Source: an uncultured Ruminococcus sp.
Lineage (GTDB): Bacteria; Bacillota; Clostridia; Oscillospirales; CAG-272
Assembly: GCA_902765885.1 (NCBI GenBank)
Contig: CACXBN010000069.1
Location: 1-5,961, forward strand
Reading direction: 5' to 3'
DNA: 5,961 bases
Within the stretch, counting starts at the first letter, position 1, and every line of letters begins with the position of its first letter. Shown here piece after piece: positions 1 through 5,961 of the stretch. Both the position numbers and the translations under genes were made by a program. A model generated the notes under the pieces. It ran no database searches, had not been told where the DNA came from, and was given only the letters and a program-made list of their open reading frames with translations.

Positions 1-189
1 CATCCCGGCCACCTGCCCTCTCGTTACGGGGCTGGTGTAGTTCTTCTGAAGCTCTTCGGGAACGAGGCCCGCCTCTATCCCGGCTTCTACTTCCTCTTTT
101 GCCCATGACGAGGGCTCGTCCGCGTTCACCATGACTGTAATTCCGAGAAGCATGGTCACGCAGAGGATGAGGGAAAGGATCTTTTTCAT
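1..189 (-). CDS. Secreted SLH-domain protein, N-terminal part (gene C)
   Basis: This is the 5' end of a gene that leaves the window at base 1; 63 codons are visible. Residues 1-23 form a signal peptide: MKK, a hydrophobic core and a probable cleavage after VNA. The mature protein starts with DEPSSWAKEEV and goes straight into an SLH repeat carrying GLVPEELQ and VTRGQ (residues 55-59), closely matching SLH1 of the two upstream genes. SLH repeats usually bind pyruvylated secondary wall polymers, so a cell-surface protein is expected. Unlike genes A and B, the SLH comes first, so any other domain must lie downstream, outside the window. The start is supported by CAGGAG about 8 bases upstream and a promoter candidate at 234-242. 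The visible part is about 56% GC by my count, richer than sampled stretches of its neighbours. The function beyond wall attachment cannot be told from this fragment. Confidence 0.85.
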   Translation of the reverse strand, partial: MKKILSLILCVTMLLGITVMVNADEPSSWAKEEVEAGIEAGLVPEELQKNYTSPVTRGQVAGM

Positions 190-233
190 CGTTTTTTCTC
201 CTGTGTGCTGAAATATGGATCTCTGCCGTATCA

Positions 234-242
234 AGTATACCA
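234..242 (-). promoter_or_regulatory. Extended -10 promoter candidate for gene C
   Basis: On the minus strand the bases read TGGTATACT, a TG-N extended -10 with TATACT. The transcription start would fall near 227, giving a leader of roughly 38 bases before the ATG at 189. There is no good -35 at 16-18 bases, which is tolerable for extended -10 promoters. It lies downstream of the terminator of gene B, so gene C is probably transcribed on its own. Confidence 0.55.
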
Positions 243-294
243 CAACGCCTTCAAAAAAAGAATACAGTTGTCGTTGTTTTTCTGTTTCCGGGCG

Positions 295-325
295 AAAAAA
301 GGCCGGCAGATTTTCGTTCTGCCGG
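295..325 (-). terminator. Intrinsic terminator of gene B
   Basis: On the minus strand, CCGGCAGA (325-318) pairs perfectly with TCTGCCGG (310-303) around a 7-base loop. Two C and then six T (300-295) follow. It starts 21 bases after the TAA of gene B. The plus strand has no T-run after the stem, so it acts in the minus direction only. Confidence 0.88.
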
Positions 326-346
326 ACCTTCCGTATTCACTTTGCC

Positions 347-1867
347 TTATTTCTTCAGGGCGTTGAGTGCTCTGTAGGTGATGAGGATTGCCTGTTCTGT
401 AGTCAGATCTCCACCGGGATTAAATCTGGTTGAAGAGACACCGTTGATGATACCGACAGTGCTCGGCCATCCGAGTTCGGCATTCACCCATGCATAGTTA
501 TCGGTTATATCTTCAAAGCTATGAGTATAACCTCCGGTTTCTATTCCTACCACTTTAGCAACACGGTTAATCAGAGCAGCTATTTGTGCTCTCTTGAGAG
601 TTCCGTTCGGTGAGAATTTTGATGAACTTGTACCATTGATAATGCCAAGAGCATTTGCAGCATAGACATTGGCATCATTTGTGTCCTCAAATTTACCCTC
701 TTCTATTGTTGCTCCCTTTTCGGCGATTATTGCGTCAACCGACTTCCCCGTTGCTTTTTCGAGAAGTCTTATGAACATTTCGGAAACCTGTCCACGTGTG
801 ATAGGAGAAGTCCAGTCTTTCTGAATGTACTCAGGAATAAGACCTTCTTCTATAGCTGCTGTTACTTCAGTAAGCGCCCAGCCGGAAACTCCGCTGAGAT
901 TTGCCGACGGAGCAGTATTAGCATTGGTGCCTTCAGTATCAGCAGTTTGATCGGATTCAGCCGGGTCAGCGTTTGGATCCCGTAAAACTACGGTGTTGAG
1001 ACTTGTATTCGTAGGAGTATCATACTGCGGCGGATTAGGTGCGAGATATTTACCCCAGCATAATCCTCCGGAGTATCCGTCGTCATCATGTACATTTCCG
1101 CTTGTACTTGTCCGTGTTTCGCTTGTTGAACTAACTCTCATAAATGCTATGGCGAATTCAGCACCATCATGTATTGCTGCCTGTTTATCAGTTTTTCTGG
1201 GATAGAAATTCGACCATGGAATAGCAATTATAGCATCAAAACAGTCATCGCCTACCTGAGAAGGATCAACATTGACTATCGGTTGAATTTCCAGTTCCTG
1301 TGCAGCAGTCTGTATACCTATATATTTGGGATCATATATGCCCAGTGATGTAGACCAGTCATCAAATGCGAGGGTCCAGCAATACCAGAATGGATTGTAT
1401 CCGGCATGTCCCTCATTTTTTGTTGCACCAACAGTAGGGTCTGATACTGAATCTGCAGGCTGGAACCAAAGCTGAACACCGTCTCCATGATGACCATGAG
1501 AATGACCATGGATATCGTAGTCTACCGCTTTGATAGCAAAATAAAAGTAATCTTCATCCCATGCAAGATATAAATCTATTGGATTGTCTTCAGGGTTAAA
1601 AGTTGTTCTGCCGTTCGGACCTGTACCGCCATGAGTAAACTGAGCTGTATCAGCCCATGTTGACCAATAGTGCCACAGATAGGTGTTTTCCGTTGCTGAT
1701 GTTATGTTAGTAACAACGGGATCACCCCATGTTTTATCTATGTAAACAAGATTTGGCTGTTCTGATACTTTTTGTGCCTCAACAACTGTACCGAATGATG
1801 CGCTGGCAGAAACAGCAAATATCATTATTAGTGATATTATCATGAAGATCAAAAATATTTTTTTCAT
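347..1867 (-). CDS. Secreted CBM9/DOMON-like protein with three SLH repeats (gene B)
   Basis: 506 aa. Residues 1-23 are a signal peptide (MKKIFLIF, hydrophobic core, ASASA). Residues of about 24-290 resemble family 9 carbohydrate-binding/DOMON-like modules: WDEDYFYFAIKAVDYD, GDGVQLWFQP, AIPWSNFYPR and GAEFAIAFMRVS are spaced as in that beta-sandwich family. An acidic Asn/Thr-rich linker (about 291-325) follows. Three SLH repeats come last: 326-375 (ITRGQ 356-360), 393-442 (LKRAQ 424-428) and 451-506 (LTTEQ 488-492). The inferred role is a wall-anchored surface protein that binds a glycan; no catalytic domain is seen. I chose the ATG at 1865-1867 because AGGAGG lies 5 bases upstream. An in-frame ATG 51 bases further up would put the upstream terminator stem inside the coding region. 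It is the downstream tandem paralogue of gene A and differs from it by a His-rich loop (H120, H122, H124, H126, H127). The sugar ligand is unknown, and CBM9 assignment is by motif only. Confidence 0.88.
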   Translation of the reverse strand: MKKIFLIFMIISLIMIFAVSASASFGTVVEAQKVSEQPNLVYIDKTWGDPVVTNITSATENTYLWHYWSTWADTAQFTHGGTGPNGRTTFNPEDNPIDLYLAWDEDYFYFAIKAVDYDIHGHSHGHHGDGVQLWFQPADSVSDPTVGATKNEGHAGYNPFWYCWTLAFDDWSTSLGIYDPKYIGIQTAAQELEIQPIVNVDPSQVGDDCFDAIIAIPWSNFYPRKTDKQAAIHDGAEFAIAFMRVSSTSETRTSTSGNVHDDDGYSGGLCWGKYLAPNPPQYDTPTNTSLNTVVLRDPNADPAESDQTADTEGTNANTAPSANLSGVSGWALTEVTAAIEEGLIPEYIQKDWTSPITRGQVSEMFIRLLEKATGKSVDAIIAEKGATIEEGKFEDTNDANVYAANALGIINGTSSSKFSPNGTLKRAQIAALINRVAKVVGIETGGYTHSFEDITDNYAWVNAELGWPSTVGIINGVSSTRFNPGGDLTTEQAILITYRALNALKK

Positions 1868-1872
1868 TATGA

Positions 1873-1878
1873 CCTCCT
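1873..1878 (-). promoter_or_regulatory. Ribosome binding site fixing the start of gene B
   Basis: AGGAGG on the minus strand, 5 bases before the ATG at 1867-1865. It decides for the MKKIFLIF start, which begins a clean signal peptide, over the in-frame ATG at 1918, which falls in the terminator stem. Confidence 0.85.
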
Positions 1879-1891
1879 GTTTTTCGGATTT

Positions 1892-1929
1892 AAAAATCTG
1901 GCATGATATTAATGCCATGCCAGATTTTT
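1892..1929 (-). terminator. Intercistronic hairpin terminator between genes A and B
   Basis: A perfect 13-bp inverted repeat: AAAAATCTGGCAT (1892-1904) pairs with ATGCCAGATTTTT (1917-1929), with a 12-base loop. On the minus strand it lies 15 bases after the stop codon of gene A and the stem ends in a T-run. A shorter alternative stem, GGCAT with ATGCC (1900-1904/1912-1916), uses part of the same bases, so two folds compete. Only 13 bases separate its end from the AGGAGG of gene B. It is T-flanked on both sides, but no plus-strand gene ends here. Confidence 0.85.
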
Positions 1930-1944
1930 TGTTATTGAGTAAAA

Positions 1945-3453
1945 TTAACCTTTGAGAGCTCCAAGGGCTCTGTAAGTGATAAGAATTGCCTGTTCTGTAG
2001 TGAGATCTCCACTAGGATTAAATCTTGTGGAAGATACACCGTTAATGATGCCTACAGTGCTCGGCCATCCGAGTTCGCTATTTACCCATGCATAATTGTC
2101 TGTGATATCTTCGAAGCTGTGTGTATAGCCTTCAGTTTCAATTCCGACAACTTTTGCAACTCTGTTGATGAGAGCAGCTATCTGAGCTCTCTTGAGAGTT
2201 CCGTTTGGTGAGAACTTGGTTGAACTTGTACCGTTGATAATGCCAAGAGCATTTGCAGCATATACATTGGCGTCATTTGTGTCTTCAAATTTGCCTTCTT
2301 CTATTGTAGCTCCCTTTTCAGCGATTATAGCATCAACTGTCTTACCGGTTGCTTTTTCGAGAAGTCTGATGAACATTTCGGAAACCTGTCCACGTGTGAT
2401 AGGAGAAGTCCAGTCTTTCTGAATGTACTCAGGAACAAGACCTTCTTCTATAGCTGCTTTTACTTCAGTGAGAGCCCAGCTGGACACTCCGTCAAGACTA
2501 GCGGATGGATTAACATCAACTGAAGTGTCTTCGGATCCAGATTCGCCTGGTTCTGCATTCGGGTCAATAAGCACTACGGTGTTAAGACTCTTATTTGTTG
2601 GTTCAGCATATTCGGTAGGATCACTCTGCCAGTATCTACCCCAGCAAAGACCGCCGGCAAGACCCTGGTCATCTTTAATATTACCTTCGGAATCAACGCA
2701 TGTCTGAGATGTAGCACTTATTCTAAGGAAAGCAATCGCAAATTCTGCTCCGTTATGAACGTTTGCAGCAACATCTGCTTTTCTTAAGTAGAGATTGCTC
2801 CACGGAATAGCGATGATTGCATGGAAGCAGTTGTCTCCTACCTGGGTGGGATCGGCGTTAATAATCGGAGGGATTTCAAGTTCCTGTGAAGCCTGGAGTC
2901 CTACAGGGTTTGTCGGATCATAGCTGCGCAGACAGGTTGACCAGTCGTCAAAGTCCAGTGACCAGTTGTACCAATAAGGATTGTAATAACCATGGTTGTG
3001 GTTCGTTGTAGCACCGATTGTCGGATCGTCTACAGTATCTGCAGGTTGAATCCAGAGCTGAATACCGTCTCCGCGATGGCCTGAGCTGTATCCTCTGATA
3101 TCATAATCTTCTGCAACGACACCGAAGTAAAAATAGTTGTCGTCCCAGCACATATAAATATCAAACGGATTATCTTCTACAACAAATGATGTTCTGCCGT
3201 TCGGGCCTGTACCGCCATGAGTATACTGAGCTGTATCAGCCCATGTTGACCAATAGTGCCACAGATAGGTGTTTTCTGTCGCAGAAGTTACATTAGTTGC
3301 AACTGGATCGCCCCAAGATGCATCAATTACATTAAGGTTAGGAGTTGTAGCAACTTTCTGCGCTTCAACAACCGTACCGAAGGCTGCATTTGCAGTAACA
3401 GCAAATGTTATCATCATAGCAGCCACTACTAAAATTGTAAGTATTTTTTTCAT
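1945..3453 (-). CDS. Secreted CBM9/DOMON-like protein with three SLH repeats (gene A)
   Basis: 502 aa. Residues 1-23 are a signal peptide (MKKILTIL, hydrophobic core, VTANA). The next 265 or so residues carry the same CBM9/DOMON-like signature as gene B: WDDNYFYFGVVAEDYD, GDGIQLWIQP, AIPWSNLYLR and GAEFAIAFLRIS. A Glu/Ser/Asp-rich linker (about 290-321) leads to three SLH repeats beginning at 322, with ITRGQ 352-356, LKRAQ 420-424 and LTTEQ 484-488. The predicted product is exported and held on the wall by SLH binding to secondary cell-wall polymer, exposing a putative sugar-binding module; no enzyme motif is visible. The start is set by AAGGAG (3461-3466), 7 bases upstream. It is the first gene of the minus-strand group and has its own promoter candidate at 3513-3521. 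By eye, the last 181 residues are about 94% identical to gene B, while the binding module is clearly less similar. Confidence 0.9.
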   Translation of the reverse strand: MKKILTILVVAAMMITFAVTANAAFGTVVEAQKVATTPNLNVIDASWGDPVATNVTSATENTYLWHYWSTWADTAQYTHGGTGPNGRTSFVVEDNPFDIYMCWDDNYFYFGVVAEDYDIRGYSSGHRGDGIQLWIQPADTVDDPTIGATTNHNHGYYNPYWYNWSLDFDDWSTCLRSYDPTNPVGLQASQELEIPPIINADPTQVGDNCFHAIIAIPWSNLYLRKADVAANVHNGAEFAIAFLRISATSQTCVDSEGNIKDDQGLAGGLCWGRYWQSDPTEYAEPTNKSLNTVVLIDPNAEPGESGSEDTSVDVNPSASLDGVSSWALTEVKAAIEEGLVPEYIQKDWTSPITRGQVSEMFIRLLEKATGKTVDAIIAEKGATIEEGKFEDTNDANVYAANALGIINGTSSTKFSPNGTLKRAQIAALINRVAKVVGIETEGYTHSFEDITDNYAWVNSELGWPSTVGIINGVSSTRFNPSGDLTTEQAILITYRALGALKG

Positions 3454-3495
3454 GATAAAACTCCTTCATAAAAAATATGCTTAATATAATCCAGT

Positions 3496-3510
3496 CTCCT
3501 GAATCCGGAG
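3496..3510. repeat. Short dyad in the leader of gene A
   Basis: CTCC and GGAG flank a 7-base centre directly beside the -10 and around the expected transcription start of gene A. It could be a small leader hairpin or an operator half-site pair. The 4-bp arms are short enough to occur by chance. Confidence 0.2.
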
Positions 3511-3512
3511 TC

Positions 3513-3521
3513 ATTATATCA
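3513..3521 (-). promoter_or_regulatory. Extended -10 promoter candidate for gene A
   Basis: On the minus strand the bases read TGATATAAT, a consensus TATAAT with the TG-N extension. The -35 region at 17 bases (TTTAAT, 3541-3536) is weak; a better TTGAAA (3535-3530) is only 11 bases away and is too close. The transcript would start near 3506, leaving a leader of about 53 bases before the ATG. Confidence 0.6.
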
Positions 3522-3856
3522 TACCGTTTTTTCAAATTAAAGACTATTTTTTAGCACTATTTTTTGCATATTTAATACAATGCGGTATGTATCTGAAATC
3601 TTATTAATATTTTGTTAACTTTTACTTTATCTCATTTTGTAGATTTATATTTTTGCTTTGTCATTTTCTGTACAGAGTTAATATTTAGTACTTTTTTTAT
3701 TAATAATTAATTTTAGTATCCGTATCTTATTCTCTAATTGTAAAACTTTTTTTAACAAAATATGTAAATTCGTTCAAGGTTGTTAATCTGATTCTTCCTT
3801 TGTCGTTCTACATAGTTTAATGCTGTATTTAAACATAAAGTTAGTTTTTTTGTCTA
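3522..3856. other. AT-rich divergent intergenic region
   Basis: No credible gene is seen on either strand. The stretch is strongly AT-rich with many T-runs on the plus strand and a perfect 10-bp AT palindrome, TTATTAATAA (3697-3706). Together with the promoters at each end it separates the SLH genes from the ABC operon. It may hold regulatory sites or curved DNA, but I see no clear riboswitch, tRNA or terminator in it. Confidence 0.55.
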
Positions 3857-3885
3857 TTGCTTAATCTTTGTCGTACTGATATAAT
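3857..3885 (+). promoter_or_regulatory. Promoter of the ABC exporter operon
   Basis: TTGCTT (3857-3862) lies 17 bases from TATAAT (3880-3885), and TG-A precedes the TATAAT (TGATATAAT, 3877-3885). This combines a partial -35 with a consensus extended -10. Transcription should begin near 3892, about 55 bases before the chosen start codon at 3947. Confidence 0.7.
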
Positions 3886-3931
3886 TGCGTTGTTTCTTCT
3901 ATATATATTATTTGGTTTTGGTATCTTAAGT

Positions 3932-3937
3932 GAGGTG
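3932..3937 (+). promoter_or_regulatory. Ribosome binding site fixing the start of the first ABC gene
   Basis: GAGGTG sits 9 bases before the ATG at 3947. It supports this start over an upstream in-frame TTG at 3857, which coincides with the -35 element and would precede the transcript start. Confidence 0.7.
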
Positions 3938-3946
3938 ATTCTCCGA

Positions 3947-5728
3947 ATGGTATTTGGAAAACACGTAAACAAATATTACCTTAAATATTCTATATTTTTA
4001 CTCATAGGTCTTGCTGCTCTCGTTGCTGTTGATTATCTTCAGCTTGTGATTCCAAACATATATCAGATGCTTATCAACGGCATTAATGACGGGAAAGTGA
4101 TGTATAACGGTGTTGAAACAGCATTTGACATTAATTTTCTTGTTGATCACATCTGCCTGCCTATGACAGGAATCATTCTCGCTATCGTTCTCGGACGCTT
4201 TTTATGGAGACTGATGTTCTTCGGTACCGGAATCCGTGTCGAAACCGATCTTAGAAACAGAATGTTTGACAATGCGAAGACTCTCAGCCGCGAGTATTAT
4301 CAGAAAAACAAAGTCGGTACGCTCATGAGTCTTTTCACGAACGACCTCGATACAGTTCAGGAATGTTTCGGCTGGGGCATAATGATGCTTTTTGATGCCC
4401 TGCTCCTCGGTGTCCTAGCAATTTCAAAAATGTACAGAATGGACAAGATACTGACTCTGCTGTCCCTCATTCCGATGGCTCTTCTGTTTGCATCATCGAC
4501 ACTTGTTATCAGATATATGATGAAAAAATGGGAAATAAGACAGGAAGCATTTTCGAAACTTTCTGATTTTGCCCAGGAAACATTCTCAGGTCTGGCCGTT
4601 GTAAAGGCGTTTGTTAAGGAAGCACTGGAACTTATGTCTTTCAAAAAGATCAACGTCGAGAATGAAAAGGCCAATGTAGCGCATACAAAAGTTTCCGTCC
4701 TTATGAGAATAATAGTAACGCTTTTCGTTGAGAGCGTCATCTGCGTTATTCTCGGATACGGCGGTTACCTTGTTTACCAGAACAAATTCAACGCAGGTCA
4801 GCTTGTTGAATTCATAGGCTACTTCACTTCAATCGTCTGGCCGATAATGGCAATATCCGATCTTATAGACATGTCATCAAGAGGCCGTGCTTCTCTTAAA
4901 AGAATAAGCAAGCTTCTCGACGCAAAGGCTGATGTCGTGGACGAAGAGGGAGCCGTGGATCTTCCTGAAATCAAGGGAGAAATAGAATTCAGACACCTTT
5001 CATTCCGTTATCCCGACAAGGAAACTGACAGCCTGCATGGTGTTTCGTTTAAAATCAATGCCGGTGAGAAAATAGGTATCGTAGGGAGAACCGGGTCCGG
5101 CAAAACAACAATCGTTGACCTCATTTTAAGAACATACAATGTTCCGAGAGGCACGCTGTTCGTTGACGGACATGATGTGAATGATATAACAATCCACTCT
5201 CTAAGAGCAGGATGCGCTTATGTCCCACAGGACAACTTTCTGTTTTCAGATACGATTTCCAACAATATCGCATTCGGAGTAGATGAATATACTGAAGATA
5301 TCGTAAGAAATGCAGCCATACTTTCGGACATTGACAGCGATATATCGGAATTTGCAAGCGGTTACGATACAGTCCTCGGAGAAAGAGGGGTTACGGTTTC
5401 CGGCGGTCAGAAACAGAGGATTTCCATTGCACGTGCACTCATAAAAGACGCTTCTATTCTGATACTTGATGATTCCGTATCTACTGTAGACACCAAAACG
5501 GAAAAGAACATCCTTGATGCACTCGACAAAACGAGAGCCGGCAAAACAACTATTTTGATAGCACACAGGATTTCGACCATAGAAAACATGGACAAAATCA
5601 TATTCATAGAAAACGGAATGGTAACCGCCTTCGGTTCTCATGAAGAACTCTATGAATCTTCTCCCAACTATAAGAAAACAGTCGATATGCAAAGACTGGA
5701 AGAGGAAGGGAGGAAATACAATGCATAA
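3947..5728 (+). CDS. ABC exporter half-transporter (permease plus ATPase), degenerate Walker B
   Basis: 593 aa, the usual size for a fused ABC exporter half. Six membrane segments are seen at about 13-37, 68-91, 143-160, 168-190, 250-275 and 285-305. The ATPase follows: A-loop Tyr355, Walker A GRTGSGKT (K386), Q-loop Gln428, signature VSGGQ (484-488), Walker B ILILDD (D508, D509), D-loop SVSTVD and switch His540. The catalytic Glu after Walker B is replaced by Asp509, which is typical of one subunit in heterodimeric exporters with one degenerate ATP site. The product would sit in the cytoplasmic membrane and pump a substrate outward, driven by ATP. Such pairs include multidrug, lipid and peptide exporters, and the substrate cannot be read here. 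The ATG at 3947 is preferred for its GAGGTG and because the promoter lies inside the longer open frame. Its end overlaps the next gene by 8 bases. Confidence 0.93.
   Translation: MVFGKHVNKYYLKYSIFLLIGLAALVAVDYLQLVIPNIYQMLINGINDGKVMYNGVETAFDINFLVDHICLPMTGIILAIVLGRFLWRLMFFGTGIRVETDLRNRMFDNAKTLSREYYQKNKVGTLMSLFTNDLDTVQECFGWGIMMLFDALLLGVLAISKMYRMDKILTLLSLIPMALLFASSTLVIRYMMKKWEIRQEAFSKLSDFAQETFSGLAVVKAFVKEALELMSFKKINVENEKANVAHTKVSVLMRIIVTLFVESVICVILGYGGYLVYQNKFNAGQLVEFIGYFTSIVWPIMAISDLIDMSSRGRASLKRISKLLDAKADVVDEEGAVDLPEIKGEIEFRHLSFRYPDKETDSLHGVSFKINAGEKIGIVGRTGSGKTTIVDLILRTYNVPRGTLFVDGHDVNDITIHSLRAGCAYVPQDNFLFSDTISNNIAFGVDEYTEDIVRNAAILSDIDSDISEFASGYDTVLGERGVTVSGGQKQRISIARALIKDASILILDDSVSTVDTKTEKNILDALDKTRAGKTTILIAHRISTIENMDKIIFIENGMVTAFGSHEELYESSPNYKKTVDMQRLEEEGRKYNA
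5708..5713 (+). promoter_or_regulatory. Ribosome binding site of the second ABC gene, inside the first
   Basis: GGGAGG lies 7 bases before the ATG at 5721 and within the last codons of the first ABC gene. With the 8-base overlap of the two frames it indicates translational coupling, which suits two subunits needed in equal amounts. Confidence 0.8.
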
Positions 5729-5961
5729 ATACCTTCCTGTTCTCATAATGGGCGCGATCATCGGTGTATTTTCGGTAGGATTCATAGTCGCATATTTCAT
5801 AGCCAAAGCAAAGGAAAAGGCTGAGGTCAAGGAAAGAGTTCTTACGGACCGTGAGATCATAAAGCGCCTTCTGGCATATGCAAAGCCATATACCAAACAG
5901 TTCATACTGACTTTCGTTATAATGCTTGCTTCAATTGCATATGATATCCTCTCCCCGCTTC
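5721..5961 (+). CDS. Second ABC exporter half-transporter, N-terminal part
   Basis: Only the first 80 codons are in the window. Residues of about 5-28 form a hydrophobic helix (LPVLIMGAIIGVFSVGFIVA) followed by a charged Lys/Glu-rich stretch (AKAKEKAEVKERV). Next come IIKRLLAYAKPYTKQ and the start of a second hydrophobic segment, the usual elbow-helix and first membrane segment of an ABC exporter permease. The protein therefore seems to carry one extra N-terminal membrane helix before the standard fold. The overlap with the preceding gene and its degenerate Walker B make this the likely heterodimer partner. As the partner, it should carry the catalytic Walker B Glu, which lies beyond the window. 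Assignment rests on the elbow motif and on context. Confidence 0.8.
   Translation, partial: MHKYLPVLIMGAIIGVFSVGFIVAYFIAKAKEKAEVKERVLTDREIIKRLLAYAKPYTKQFILTFVIMLASIAYDILSPL

Noticed and set aside
215..433. 72-codon plus-strand open frame over the B/C gap
   Set aside because: It runs through the promoter of gene C, the terminator of gene B and the end of gene B, and shows no family features.
1868..1918. 17-residue N-terminal extension of gene B from an ATG at 1918
   Set aside because: It lacks a ribosome binding site, would precede the signal peptide with charged residues, and runs through the terminator stem of gene A.
771..2435. Direct repeats as a mobile element or CRISPR-like array
   Set aside because: The repeated stretches are homologous parts of two paralogous genes. 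There are no short regularly spaced repeats, transposase or terminal inverted repeats.
2192..2707. Two plus-strand open frames opposite gene A
   Set aside because: They mirror the conserved SLH coding sequence and have no independent support.
3857..3946. N-terminal extension of the first ABC subunit by 30 codons from a TTG
   Set aside because: The TTG coincides with a -35 element and the TGATATAAT that follows is a promoter, so the codons would lie before or at the transcript start. GAGGTG and the ATG at 3947 fit better.
3453..3947. Functional link between the SLH genes and the ABC exporter
   Set aside because: The SLH proteins have ordinary signal peptides and need no ABC exporter. Divergent adjacency alone is not enough evidence.
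5246..5905. 219-codon open frame antisense to the ABC genes
   Set aside because: It lies opposite two well-supported coding regions, crosses their junction, and shows no recognisable domain or ribosome binding site. It is a shadow frame.

Overview
The window looks like a low-to-moderate GC Gram-positive bacterium, most likely a Clostridia-type Firmicute. This is an inference from strong AGGAGG-type ribosome binding sites, T-tailed intrinsic terminators, Gram-positive style signal peptides, S-layer homology (SLH) domains and an AT-rich intergenic region. I cannot name a species.

Left part (1-3453, all on the minus strand): three consecutive genes for secreted SLH proteins. Read in the direction of transcription, they are: (A) 3453-1945, 502 aa; (B) 1867-347, 506 aa; (C) 189 to beyond base 1, of which only the first 63 codons are present. 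A and B are tandem paralogues. Each has a signal peptide, a beta-rich domain resembling family 9 carbohydrate-binding/DOMON modules, a short acidic linker and three C-terminal SLH repeats. C has its signal peptide followed at once by an SLH repeat, so its layout is different. A has a promoter candidate at 3513-3521. A strong hairpin terminator (1892-1929) lies between A and B and leaves no room for an ordinary promoter for B, so B is probably reached by partial read-through. B ends at a terminator (295-325), and C has its own promoter candidate (234-242).

Middle (3467-3946): an AT-rich divergent intergenic region of about 480 bp with no convincing gene. It holds the promoter of A at one end and that of the ABC operon at the other.

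Right part (3947-5961, plus strand): two translationally coupled genes for ABC exporter half-transporters. The first is complete (593 aa) and has Asp where the Walker B catalytic Glu normally sits. The second overlaps it by 8 bp and runs off the window. The pair fits the heterodimeric exporter class with one degenerate ATP site.

How they fit together: A, B and probably C are cell-surface proteins held to the wall by SLH repeats, with A and B presenting a putative glycan-binding module. The ABC pair is a membrane exporter of unknown substrate. Nothing in the sequence links the two groups beyond adjacency and divergent orientation. The most notable signals are the patchwork identity between A and B, the intercistronic terminator, and the His-rich loop found only in B.
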